NCBI GenBank assembly: GCA_018268655.1
Contig: JAFDWC010000006.1
Location: forward strand, 1 to 45,402
Direction: 5' to 3'
Origin: Actinomycetota bacterium
Lineage (GTDB): Bacteria; Actinomycetota; Thermoleophilia; Solirubrobacterales; 70-9
Length of the DNA: 45,402 bases
Under the pieces are notes generated by a model that searched no databases, was not told the origin of the DNA, and worked only from the letters and a program-made list of their open reading frames with translations. A program made the position numbers and the translations under genes. Numbering within the stretch: the first letter of the stretch is position 1; the number at the start of each line of letters is the position of its first letter. Positions 26,337-34,172 of this stretch are shown here, piece by piece.

Positions 26337-26354
26337 CCCGGCCCGGACGGGCCG

Positions 26355-26360
26355 TACAAT
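26355..26360 (+). promoter_or_regulatory. leaderless -10 of hflX
   Basis: TACAAT, the closest match to consensus TATAAT on this side, lies eight bases before GTG 26369; no ribosome site is present. Confidence 0.6.
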
Positions 26361-26368
26361 TCGCCTGA

Positions 26369-27706
26369 GTGCAACGTTCGCGAACCGGCCGCAACCTCGA
26401 TTCCCGCAATGGCGCCGCTCCGGTTGCCGGCGCTGGCGTGACCAACCGCCGGGCCGCCCAACGGGCGCTGGCAATCGGGATCGTCGACGGCGGCGAGCCC
26501 GAGGGCCAGCCGCTGGCCGAGCTCAGGGAGCTGCTGCGGACCGCCGGCGTGGCGACCGCCGGGGTCGCCACCCAGCAGCGCTCCAAGCCCGACCCCGACC
26601 GCTACTTCGGCCGCGGCCGGCTCGAGGAGCTGAAGGACGAGATCGCCGCCAGCGGCGCCAACCTCGTCGCCTGCGACGACGAGCTGGCACCCCGGCAGGA
26701 GCGCAACCTCGAGAGCGCGCTCGGGGTCCCGGTGATCGATCGCACCGCGGTGATCCTCGACATCTTCGCCGACCACGCCCACTCGGCCGAGGGCAAGCTG
26801 CAGGTCGAGCTGGCTCAGCTCGAATACAACATGGCCCGCATGCGGGGCCTCTGGACCCACCTCGAGCGCCTGGGCGCCGGCCGCATCGACGGCGGCATCG
26901 GCACCAGGGGCCCCGGCGAGACCCAGATCGAGACCGATCGCCGGCTCGCCCGCAACCGGATCGCGGCGCTGCGGCGGCGGCTCGAGCGGCTCGAGCGCAA
27001 CCGCGGCGTGATGCGGGCCCGCCGCGAGCGCTCCTCGCTGCCCCGCGTCGCCCTTGCCGGCTACACCAACGCCGGCAAGTCGACGCTGCTGAACGCGCTG
27101 ACCGGGGCCGAGGTCACCGTCGCCGACCGCCTGTTCCAGACCCTAGACCCGACCACCCGCAGCCTCGAGCTCTCCGGCCGCGACTACCTGCTGACCGACA
27201 CCGTCGGCTTCATCGAGAAGCTGCCGCACCAGCTGGTCGAGGCGTTCAAGGCGACGCTCGAGGAGACCGTCCTGGCGGACCTGATCCTCCACGTCGTCGA
27301 CGCCTCCGAGCCGCAGGAGCGGCGGGCGCTCGACATGCAGGCGGTCGACGCGGTCCTCGAGGAGATCGGCGCCGGCGAGAAGCCACGGCTGCTGGTCCTC
27401 AACAAGGCCGACCTGCTGGGCGACGAGGAACGGCGGGAGGTGCCGCTCTGGCACCCCGACGCGGTCCTGATCTCGGCCGCCACCGGCGCCGGCCTGGACG
27501 AGCTGCGGGAGCGGATCGAGGCGGCCTTCGCCGAGACCCTGACCGAGGTCGAGCTGCTGATCCCCTACAGCGAGGGCGGCCGCCTGCACGAGCTGCACGA
27601 GGTCGCCGGCGAGCTCGAGCGCACCGACCGCGCCGACGGGGTCCTCGTCCACGCCCGCGTCCCCTCGGCGGAGTTGCACCGCTTCGACGACCTCGCCGTC
27701 GCCTGA
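26369..27706 (+). CDS. hflX: GTPase HflX
   Basis: HflX is a ribosome-associated GTPase that splits stalled 70S ribosomes. The N-terminal HflX domain contains KPDPDRYFGRGRLEEL and DRTAVILDIFADHA, and a coiled region with GPGETQIETDRR. The G domain has G1 GYTNAGKST (from residue 231), G3 DTVGFIEKLPHQLVEAF, G4 NKAD and a short C-terminal domain. Length 445. The start codon GTG adds about 24 residues before the conserved core; an internal GTG (VTNRRAAQRAL) is an alternative, but the leaderless -10 favours the first. Confidence 0.94.
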   Translation: MQRSRTGRNLDSRNGAAPVAGAGVTNRRAAQRALAIGIVDGGEPEGQPLAELRELLRTAGVATAGVATQQRSKPDPDRYFGRGRLEELKDEIAASGANLVACDDELAPRQERNLESALGVPVIDRTAVILDIFADHAHSAEGKLQVELAQLEYNMARMRGLWTHLERLGAGRIDGGIGTRGPGETQIETDRRLARNRIAALRRRLERLERNRGVMRARRERSSLPRVALAGYTNAGKSTLLNALTGAEVTVADRLFQTLDPTTRSLELSGRDYLLTDTVGFIEKLPHQLVEAFKATLEETVLADLILHVVDASEPQERRALDMQAVDAVLEEIGAGEKPRLLVLNKADLLGDEERREVPLWHPDAVLISAATGAGLDELRERIEAAFAETLTEVELLIPYSEGGRLHELHEVAGELERTDRADGVLVHARVPSAELHRFDDLAVA

Positions 27707-27714
27707 GCCTCTCC

Positions 27715-27797
27715 GGGTGCGCCTGGCGGCGTCATCGGTCGCTCACGTGCGGAGCACGCTTCGCTCCCTGCTTCCTTGCCAGCCACCGCCGGAGACG
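27715..27797. repeat. inverted-repeat element between hflX and dut
   Basis: CTCCGG...CCTGGC near the left end pairs imperfectly with GCCAGCC...CCGGAG on the right. The middle holds the short hairpin GTGC-GGA-GCAC (27747-27757). The same 13 bases, GTGCGGAGCACGC, recur at 44394-44406. Confidence 0.5.
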
Positions 27798-27802
27798 CTC
27801 AG

Positions 27803-27808
27803 TAGGCT
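27803..27808 (+). promoter_or_regulatory. leaderless -10 of dut
   Basis: TAGGCT stands exactly six bases before GTG 27815, without a ribosome site. Confidence 0.55.
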
Positions 27809-27814
27809 GCCCGT

Positions 27815-28246
27815 GTGGAACTGGCGGTCGCGAAGCTGAATGACACCGCGGTGCTGCCGACGCGGGCGCACGAGGGGGACGCCGGGCTCGACCTCTATGC
27901 GTGCGAGGCGGCCCATATCGGGCCCGGCGAGCGCTGGAGCGTCGGCACCGGGGTCGCGGTCGAGATCCCCGACGGGAACGCCGGCTTGGTCGTGCCGCGC
28001 TCCGGCCTCGCCCGCGACCACGGCATCTCGCTGGTCAACTCGCCGGGCCTGATCGACTCCGGCTACCGCGGCGAACTGCGGGTGCTGCTGCTCAACAACG
28101 ACCCCGCCGACATCTTCCGGGTCGCCGTCGGCGACCGGATCGCGCAGCTGGTCCTGGTGCCGATCGCGGTGGCGAACGTGGTCGAGGTGCCTGCCCTGGC
28201 CGAATCGGCGCGGGGCGACGGCGGCTTCGGCTCCAGCGGCCGCTAG
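27815..28246 (+). CDS. dut: deoxyuridine 5'-triphosphate nucleotidohydrolase (dUTPase)
   Basis: dUTPase hydrolyses dUTP to dUMP, keeping uracil out of DNA and feeding thymidylate synthesis. All five trimeric dUTPase motifs are in order in 143 residues: DAGLDLYA, PRSGLA, GLIDSGYRGEL (with catalytic Asp), RIAQLV, and the flexible C-terminal RGDGGFGSSG that closes over the active site. The start is GTG. Its TAG stop overlaps the convergent MarR gene through a shared CTAG. Confidence 0.97.
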   Translation: MELAVAKLNDTAVLPTRAHEGDAGLDLYACEAAHIGPGERWSVGTGVAVEIPDGNAGLVVPRSGLARDHGISLVNSPGLIDSGYRGELRVLLLNNDPADIFRVAVGDRIAQLVLVPIAVANVVEVPALAESARGDGGFGSSGR

Positions 28247-28710
28247 CGAGCGGCGGGTGGGGCTGCCGCGCCGGGCGCGTCGGCGAGCTCGCCCATCAAC
28301 TCGACCGCCCGCGCCAGCGCCCGCAGGTCGTCCTCGGAGAGCTCAGCGAGCATCCCGGCCAGCCAGCCCTCGCGCTGGCGGCGGTCGGCGTGGAGGATCT
28401 CGAGCCCCTTCGCGGTGAAGAGGACGAGCGAGCGGCGGCGATCGTCGGGGTCGGGCCGGCGCTCGACCATCCCCGCCGATTCGAGGTCGGCGACGGTCTG
28501 CGCCATCGACTGAGGGCGGACCTTCTCGGCCGCGGCGAGGTCGCTGACGCTCTGCGGCCCATCGCGGTCGAGGCGGCCGAGGACGGCGCCCTGCGACATC
28601 GAGAACCGATGCTGCTCGGCCCGCAGGCGGCGGATCAGCTGCCCGACCACGACCCGCAGCTCGCTCGCCAGCGGCGCGATCTCGGGGGGCGAGGGAAGGG
28701 TGGAGGGCAT
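28243..28710 (-). CDS. MarR-family transcriptional regulator
   Basis: A winged-helix dimeric repressor of 155 residues. The DNA-binding part runs from SQGAVLGRLDRDG through LAAAEKVRPQSMAQTVADLESAGMVERRPDPDDRRRSLV, the helix-turn-helix plus wing with the conserved DxRR. MarR proteins often repress adjacent efflux pumps and release DNA on binding small phenolic or lipophilic ligands. ATG 28710 is chosen over a TTG four codons upstream because GAGG precedes it by six bases. It is divergent from an MFS exporter, with an inverted repeat between them. Confidence 0.9.
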   Translation of the reverse strand: MPSTLPSPPEIAPLASELRVVVGQLIRRLRAEQHRFSMSQGAVLGRLDRDGPQSVSDLAAAEKVRPQSMAQTVADLESAGMVERRPDPDDRRRSLVLFTAKGLEILHADRRQREGWLAGMLAELSEDDLRALARAVELMGELADAPGAAAPPAAR

Positions 28711-28722
28711 TTTCGACCTCAA

Positions 28723-28728
28723 AGTCTA
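28723..28728 (-). promoter_or_regulatory. -10 of the MarR gene
   Basis: TAGACT on the - strand gives a leader of about six bases before ATG 28710. It lies ten bases from the inverted repeat at 28738-28761. Confidence 0.45.
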
Positions 28729-28737
28729 CGACAACTG

Positions 28738-28761
28738 CAGGCAAACTGCACAGGTTGCCTG
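28738..28761. promoter_or_regulatory. putative MarR operator
   Basis: CAGGCAA and TTGCCTG are exact inverted copies separated by ten bases, placed between the two divergent -10 boxes where a dimer would block both promoters. Confidence 0.65.
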
Positions 28762-28763
28762 TG

Positions 28764-28769
28764 TATTAT
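28764..28769 (+). promoter_or_regulatory. leaderless -10 of the MFS gene
   Basis: TATTAT stands eight bases before GTG 28778, directly beside the operator-like repeat. Confidence 0.6.
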
Positions 28770-28777
28770 CGAGCGGA

Positions 28778-30520
28778 GTGCCGGACGACCGCTACAAGTG
28801 GATCGCGCTCTCCAACACGACGCTGGCGATCCTGCTGGCGACCCTGGACGCCTCGATCACGCTGATCGCGATGCCGGACATCTTCCGCGGCATCCGCCTC
28901 GACCCGCTCGTCCCCGGCAACAGCTTCTACCTGCTGTGGATGATCCTCGGCTACCTGGTCGTCTCCAGCGTCCTCATCGTCAGCCTCGGCCGGCTCGGCG
29001 ACATCTTCGGCCGGGTCCGGATCTACAACCTCGGCTTCGTCATCTACACCGTCGCCTCGCTGCTGCTGGCGATCGACTGGCTCACCGGCTCGGCGGGGGC
29101 GCTCTACCTGGTGATCTTCCGGCTCGTCCAGGGGGTCGGCGGCGCCTGCCTGCTCGCCAACGCGGCGGCGATCATCACCGACGCCTTCCCGCCGAACCAG
29201 CGCGGGATGGCGCTCGGGATCAACAACATCGTCGGCGTCAGCGGCATGTTCGTCGGCCTCATCCTCGGCGGCCTGCTGGCGCCGATCGACTGGCGGCTGG
29301 TCTTCCTGATCTCGGTCCCGGTGGGGCTGTTCGGAACCGTCTGGGCGTACCTGAAGCTGGAGGAGAGAAGCGAGCCGCGGCCCGCCAGGATCGACTGGGG
29401 CGGCAACGTCACCTTCGGCCTCGGCCTGGTTCTGGCGATGGTCGCGGTGACCTACGGGATCAAGCCCTACGGCGGCTCGCCGACCGGCTGGGGCAGCCCG
29501 CGAGTGCTGGCGCTGCTGGCCGCCTCGGTGCTCAGCCTGGTCGCCTTCGTGCTGATCGAGCGCCGGGTCGCCGAGCCGATGTTCCGGCTGCCCCTGTTCC
29601 GGATCCGCGCCTTCACCTTCGGCACCCTCTCGACCTTCCTGGCGGCGATCGCCCGCGGCGGCCTGATGTTCATGCTGATCATCTGGCTGCAGGGGATCTG
29701 GTTGCCGCTGCACGGCTACGACTACACCGAAGCGCCGCTCTGGGCGGGGATCTACATGCTGCCGCTGACGATCGGGATGCTGCTCGCCGGCCCCACCTCG
29801 GGGTACCTCTCAGACCGCTATGGAGCGCGCTTCTTCGCCACCGGCGGCATGCTCGCGGCGGCGCTCAGCTTCGCCCTGCTGATGCTGCTGCCGATCGACT
29901 TCGGCTTCCCGGTCTTCGCCGCGATCCTGTTCATGAACGGGGTCTCGATGGGGATGTTCGCCTCGCCGAACCGGGCGGCGGTGATGAACAGCCTGCCGAA
30001 AGCCGACCGCGGCGCCGGTGGCGGCATGAACCAGACCTTCCAGAACTCGGCCCAGGTGATCTCGATCGGGATCTTCTTCACGCTGCTGATCATCGGCCTC
30101 GCCTCGACCCTGCCGGGTGCGCTCCAGCATGGCCTGGAAGCGCACGGGGTCGGGCGTGCGGCCGCCCACCACGCCGGCGAAACGCCGCCGATCTCAGTCC
30201 TCTTCGCGGCCTTCCTCGGCTACAACCCGATCGAACACCTGGTCGGCGCCGGCGCGCTCGAAGCGGTCGGTCCGCAGGCCCGCGCGGTCCTCGAAGGCCA
30301 CAGCTTCTTCCCGCACCTGATCTCCGGCGCCTTCAGCGACGGGCTCGACACCGCCTTCAGCTTCGCGATCGTCGCCTGCCTGGTCGCCGCCGGCGCCTCG
30401 CTGCTGAGGGGTGGTCGCTACCACTACGCGGAGGAGGACACACCGGTCCCCGCCACGGCAAGCGAACCCGAGCGCAGGCCCCAGCTGTCACCCGAGCTGG
30501 AGGGACAGCATGCGCGTTGA
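28778..30520 (+). CDS. MFS drug exporter, DHA2 (14-TM) family
   Basis: A 580-residue membrane transporter with about 14 hydrophobic segments. The second segment region shows LDASITLIAMPDI, typical of motif D1 in EmrB/QacA-type exporters. The loop GRLGDIFGRVRIY is motif A, and GGACLLANAAAIITDAFPPNQRGMALGI covers the motif C/loop region. A soluble loop (about residues 450-510) and a charged C-terminal tail lie at the end. It probably exports lipophilic compounds with proton exchange; the substrate is unknown. GTG 28778 is chosen because an upstream frame would run through the promoter. It ends 11 bases into the next gene. Confidence 0.9.
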   Translation: MPDDRYKWIALSNTTLAILLATLDASITLIAMPDIFRGIRLDPLVPGNSFYLLWMILGYLVVSSVLIVSLGRLGDIFGRVRIYNLGFVIYTVASLLLAIDWLTGSAGALYLVIFRLVQGVGGACLLANAAAIITDAFPPNQRGMALGINNIVGVSGMFVGLILGGLLAPIDWRLVFLISVPVGLFGTVWAYLKLEERSEPRPARIDWGGNVTFGLGLVLAMVAVTYGIKPYGGSPTGWGSPRVLALLAASVLSLVAFVLIERRVAEPMFRLPLFRIRAFTFGTLSTFLAAIARGGLMFMLIIWLQGIWLPLHGYDYTEAPLWAGIYMLPLTIGMLLAGPTSGYLSDRYGARFFATGGMLAAALSFALLMLLPIDFGFPVFAAILFMNGVSMGMFASPNRAAVMNSLPKADRGAGGGMNQTFQNSAQVISIGIFFTLLIIGLASTLPGALQHGLEAHGVGRAAAHHAGETPPISVLFAAFLGYNPIEHLVGAGALEAVGPQARAVLEGHSFFPHLISGAFSDGLDTAFSFAIVACLVAAGASLLRGGRYHYAEEDTPVPATASEPERRPQLSPELEGQHAR

Positions 30521-31181
30521 GTGGCACGGCCAGTCGGCTTTCAGATTGAGCGGCGAGGAGGGAACGGTCTTCCTCGACCCCTTCGGCGAGATGGCGGCCG
30601 CGCGCGAACGCGGTCTCGGGTGGCGCTACCCGCCGATCGCCGCCGCCGGCGTCGACCTGCTGCTGATCACCCACGAGCACAGCGACCACAACGCGGTTGA
30701 GGTGATCGCCGGCGAGCCGGCGACGATCCGCGCCCTGGCCGGGACCCACGAGTCGCCGCTCGGGCCGGTCGTCGGCGTCGCCTCCGAGCACGACGCCGCT
30801 GCCGGGACCAAACGCGGCCCCAACACGATCTATGTCTTCACCCTCGACGGCGTCCGGGTCGCCCATTTCGGCGACTTCGGTCAGGCGGCGCTGCGCCCGG
30901 AACAGAGTCAGGCGATCGGCACCGTCGACCTGGCCCTGGTGCCGGCCGGCGGCGGGCCCACGATCGGCGGCTGCGCCGCGGCCGAGATCGCGCTCTCGCT
31001 GGGGGCGAAATGGGCGGTGCCGATGCACTACCGGACCCCCAGGATCGACTTCCTCGAAGATGAGGCCGAGTTCGCCGCGGCGTTCCCCGAGGTGATGCGC
31101 TTCGAGGGCCCGTCCTTCGACACCGACGAACTCGAACAGGCCGAGATCGGCGCCATCGCCGTGATCCCGGCCGCGCCCTAA
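30510..31181 (+). CDS. metallo-beta-lactamase-fold protein (UPF0173/UlaG-like)
   Basis: A 223-residue cytoplasmic protein starting MRVEWHGQSAFRLSG, the usual first strands of the UlaG-like group. It has the zinc motif THEHSDHN, a GTKRGPNTIYVFTLDGVRVAHFGDFGQ block with the Asp ligand, and PMHYRTPRIDF with the last His. Relatives hydrolyse lactones or phosphate esters, but many are uncharacterised. The ATG lies inside the end of the MFS gene with GGAGGGA upstream, so it is co-translated with the exporter and may modify the exported or sensed compound (inference). Confidence 0.85.
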   Translation: MRVEWHGQSAFRLSGEEGTVFLDPFGEMAAARERGLGWRYPPIAAAGVDLLLITHEHSDHNAVEVIAGEPATIRALAGTHESPLGPVVGVASEHDAAAGTKRGPNTIYVFTLDGVRVAHFGDFGQAALRPEQSQAIGTVDLALVPAGGGPTIGGCAAAEIALSLGAKWAVPMHYRTPRIDFLEDEAEFAAAFPEVMRFEGPSFDTDELEQAEIGAIAVIPAAP

Positions 31182-31206
31182 CCGCCGTACCGATCTCTTC
31201 CCGGGT

Positions 31207-31254
31207 GCGCTGCAAGGGTTTGGGGGGCTATGGCGACCGAAAAGCTTGCAGCGC
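31207..31254. terminator. hairpin between convergent genes
   Basis: GCGCTGCAAG (31207-31216) and CTTGCAGCGC (31245-31254) are perfect 10 bp inverted arms around a 28-base loop, between the ends of the lactamase-fold gene and gatD. It probably serves as a transcript end for one or both sides; no long T-run is seen. Confidence 0.5.
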
Positions 31255-31267
31255 GTTCGGCTCGGGC

Positions 31268-32002
31268 TCAGGCGCCGGCGGCGGCGCGGGCCGAGGCGTG
31301 GGCGGCGTCCTCGAGCGCGTCGGGCAGCGGCTCGAGCTCCGGCCTGGTGCCGTAGCGACGCTCGAGAGCGAGGGTGATCAGGTGGTCGGCGAGCCAGGCG
31401 TTCTTCGGCAGCAGCGGGCCGTGCAGGTAGGTTCCGACCAGATTGTGGCGGCGGACGCCCTCCCGGCCGTCGACGCCGTTGTTGCCCTGACCGGCGAGGA
31501 CGCGACCGAGTGCCGGCACGCCGGCGCCGAGGTAGGTGCGGCCGCCGTGGTTCTCGAAGCCGGCGAGGACGCGGGGGCCGGAGCCGAGGTCGACCTCGAT
31601 CGCGACGTTGCCGATCAGCCTCGGGCCGTCCTCGCGCACCGTCTCGAGGTCGACGAGGCCGAGGCCGGGGAGCTTCTCGGCGCCGAGCTGGTAGCTGTGG
31701 CCGAGCAGCTGATAGCCGCCGCAGACGGCGAGGAGCACCGCTCCGCTCTCGACCGCGGCGGCGAGGTCTTCGCGCTTGCTGGCGACCATGTCGGCGGCAA
31801 CCATCGCCTGGTCGCGGTCCTGGCCGCCGCCGACGTAGAAGAAGTCGGCGCCGCTGGCGTCCACCGGTTCCCCGGGCCCGGCGCTCGAGTAGGCGAAGCC
31901 GATCCCCCGCCACTCGCAGCGGCGCTGGAGGAAGACGATGTTGCCGCGATCCGCGTAGATGTTCATCTGGTCCGGGTAGAGGGCGCAGACGCGGAGCTCC
32001 AT
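31268..32002 (-). CDS. gatD: lipid II isoglutaminyl synthase, glutaminase subunit GatD
   Basis: GatD supplies ammonia for amidation of D-glutamate in lipid II by MurT. The 244-residue class I glutamine amidotransferase fold shows the nucleophile Cys94 in LAVCGGYQLLGH and His194 in GTYLHGPLLPKN, plus an Arg at position 128 that in the S. aureus enzyme helps hold glutamine. The start MELRVCALYPDQMNIYADRGN is typical. Its ATG shares one base with the stop of a methyltransferase gene that separates it from murT. It ends the four-gene - strand cluster. Confidence 0.93.
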   Translation of the reverse strand: MELRVCALYPDQMNIYADRGNIVFLQRRCEWRGIGFAYSSAGPGEPVDASGADFFYVGGGQDRDQAMVAADMVASKREDLAAAVESGAVLLAVCGGYQLLGHSYQLGAEKLPGLGLVDLETVREDGPRLIGNVAIEVDLGSGPRVLAGFENHGGRTYLGAGVPALGRVLAGQGNNGVDGREGVRRHNLVGTYLHGPLLPKNAWLADHLITLALERRYGTRPELEPLPDALEDAAHASARAAAGA

Positions 32003-32730
32003 CAGCACTCCTTCCCGAGCACGACGACGGTGGCGCCGACGTGGATGTCGGTGGGGCCGATCTGGCGGCGCTCGACCGGGACCAGGCCGGCGGCGGCCCC
32101 CTCTTCCTCCAGCTGCGCCGCCGGGAAGGTGGTGATCCGAACCCGGTTCGGTTCCTCGCTCAGCTCCCCCTCGGGCGAGACCAGCTGCCGCAGCCGGTGG
32201 ATAACGATTTCGCCGGGGCCGACCGCGGCCTCGACCGCGAGGCTCGAGTAGACCCAGCCGTCGACCTCGCGCACGTCGGGGAGCGGCGGCGGCGAGCCGT
32301 CCGGCGCCGGCATCTCCTCCAGGATCGAAGCGGCGAAGCGGCCACCGGGATCGAGGTGGTCGGCGACCCGGCGCAGGCAGGCGATCCGGTCGTCCGCCGC
32401 GTCGAGCAGCTGCAGGGTCTGCATCGGCGCCAGCGCCAGCGGCACCCGGCGGCCGAGCTCGAAGTCGCGGGCATCGGCGCGCAGGGTCAGCACCGGCAGC
32501 TCGGCGCCGCGCGCCGCCAGCGCCGCCAGCAGCTCGGGCTCGATGTCGACCCCGACCACCGGGTGGCCGCGGCGCGCGAGGTGGAGGGCGACCCGACCGG
32601 TGCCGCAGCCGAGGTCGAGGATCTCGCCGCCGGCCGTCGCGGCAAGCTCCTCCCAAACGGCGAGGTCAGCCCCGTAGGAGCCGCACTCGACGTCGTGCCA
32701 GACGGTCTGCTCGCCGATCGCCATGCTCAC
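32002..32730 (-). CDS. class I SAM-dependent methyltransferase between murT and gatD
   Basis: A 242-residue soluble protein with SAM motif I ILDLGCGTGRVALHLARRG, the acidic loop VVGVDIEPELL, a DARDF motif II and a C-terminal beta-rich part. The substrate cannot be read. The start is GTG (an ATG lies two codons later), overlapping the murT stop as GTGA, and its stop overlaps gatD as TGATG, so murT, this gene and gatD are translationally coupled. In the MurT/GatD pairs I know of, the two genes are adjacent; a methyltransferase in between suggests, but does not prove, a role in the cell wall. Confidence 0.88.
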   Translation of the reverse strand: MSMAIGEQTVWHDVECGSYGADLAVWEELAATAGGEILDLGCGTGRVALHLARRGHPVVGVDIEPELLAALAARGAELPVLTLRADARDFELGRRVPLALAPMQTLQLLDAADDRIACLRRVADHLDPGGRFAASILEEMPAPDGSPPPLPDVREVDGWVYSSLAVEAAVGPGEIVIHRLRQLVSPEGELSEEPNRVRITTFPAAQLEEEGAAAGLVPVERRQIGPTDIHVGATVVVLGKEC

Positions 32731-34172
32731 CGCCAGAACTCCTTGGCGAGGCCGCGGTCGGAGAGGAGCTTGCGCAGCTCCAGCAGCGCCGTGTAGGTGG
32801 GAAGCGCGAAGAGGCGGGCAGGACCGCCATCCGGAACGCCCTCGCGAGCGCGGGCGACGGCGCGGTCGAGCGAGGCGTCGATCTCAGGTACGACCTCGAT
32901 CCGCGCCGTCTCCCAGCCGGCGTACTTCAGCCGCAGCGCCATCTCCGGCGCCCTGGTGCCGGCGCAGACGACGCGCCGCACGGCCTCGCCGAGCAGCTCG
33001 AAATCGGCGTCCCAGATCCAGGAGACGTCGCGGCCGTCGGCGATCCGGTCGTTGAGGGCGATCCAGAGGTCGATCCCGCTGCCCGCGGGGACTGCCGCGC
33101 CCGCCGTGCCGCTGCCAGCCAGCGACCGCTCGGCCTCGAGCTTCAGAGTCCTCAGCACCTCGTTCGCCCCGGCCGGATTCTTGATCAGCAGGATCGAGAG
33201 CGCGGCGCCGCCGAGATCGATCGTCTCGACCCGCCCGAACGCGGCCCGCATCCCGCCCAGCGCCGCCGCGATCCGCGCCGGCTCCACCCCGAGCCGCAGA
33301 CAGGCGGTGACCGCGGCAAGCGCGTTGTAGACGTTGTAGAGGCCGGGGAGGGGGAGCTCGAGCTGGATCTCGCCGACGGGCGTCCGCACGGTCGCGCTCG
33401 AGCCCTCCATCCCGCGCAGCTCGATCCGGGTCGCCGCCACCTCCGGCTGCGGCCGTTCCGCCCCGCAGTTGGGGCAGCGGTAGTGGCCGAGGTGGCCGAC
33501 GAAGGCGCGCTCGTACTCGTAGGGGTGGCCGCAGCGGCGGCAGTGCTTGGCGTCGAAGGCGTGCTGGAGCTGCGGCAGCGCCTGCGAGGCGTCCTCGATC
33601 CCGAAGTAGGAGACACCAGCCCGGGGGCGCTCCTCGCCGTCGCGGCCGAGGTCGGCGATCAGCGGGTCGTCGGCGTTGAGCGCGAATGCGCTCGCGCCCT
33701 CACGGGCGGCCACGGTCGCCGCCCACTCGTCCGCCAGCGCCTCGATCTCGCCGTAGCGGTCGAGCTGGTCGCGGAAGAGGTTGCCGAGCACGATCAGGGC
33801 CGGGTCGAGCTGCTCGGCCACCCGCGGCAGCCAGGCCTCGTCGACCTCGAACAGGCCCTCGCGGCCGCGCTGCTCGAGCAGCGCCGTCGCCACGCCCCAG
33901 CTCATGTTCGAGCCGGCGCGGTTGTGGACCGGCGGCCGCCCCTCGGCGGCGAGGACGGCGGCGATCATCCCGGCGGTCGTGGTCTTGCCGTTGGTCGCGC
34001 TGACCAGCGTCGCGCCGTCATCGAGCCGTTCGCCGAGGCGGGCGATCGCCTCCGGCTCGAGCCGCAGCAGCACCCTTCCCGGCAGCGTCGTGCCGCCGCC
34101 GCGGCCGCTGGCGCGGCTGGCGGCCCCGAGCGCCCGCGCCGCGGCCACCTTGGTCCCGAACAGGACGCTCAA
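32727..34172 (-). CDS. murT: lipid II isoglutaminyl synthase, MurT subunit
   Basis: MurT is a Mur-ligase relative that, with GatD, amidates the D-glutamate of lipid II using ATP. The 481-residue protein has the ATP loop SATNGKTTTAG (residues 58-68), NMSWGVATAL, and a zinc-ribbon insertion with Cys211, Cys214, Cys233 and Cys236 (CRRCGHPYEYE and RCPNCG). The DUF1727 C-terminal domain contains SWIWDADFE. The start is TTG, overlapping the stop of the lipid kinase as TTGA. All key elements known from S. aureus MurT are visible. Confidence 0.94.
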   Translation of the reverse strand: MSVLFGTKVAAARALGAASRASGRGGGTTLPGRVLLRLEPEAIARLGERLDDGATLVSATNGKTTTAGMIAAVLAAEGRPPVHNRAGSNMSWGVATALLEQRGREGLFEVDEAWLPRVAEQLDPALIVLGNLFRDQLDRYGEIEALADEWAATVAAREGASAFALNADDPLIADLGRDGEERPRAGVSYFGIEDASQALPQLQHAFDAKHCRRCGHPYEYERAFVGHLGHYRCPNCGAERPQPEVAATRIELRGMEGSSATVRTPVGEIQLELPLPGLYNVYNALAAVTACLRLGVEPARIAAALGGMRAAFGRVETIDLGGAALSILLIKNPAGANEVLRTLKLEAERSLAGSGTAGAAVPAGSGIDLWIALNDRIADGRDVSWIWDADFELLGEAVRRVVCAGTRAPEMALRLKYAGWETARIEVVPEIDASLDRAVARAREGVPDGGPARLFALPTYTALLELRKLLSDRGLAKEFWR

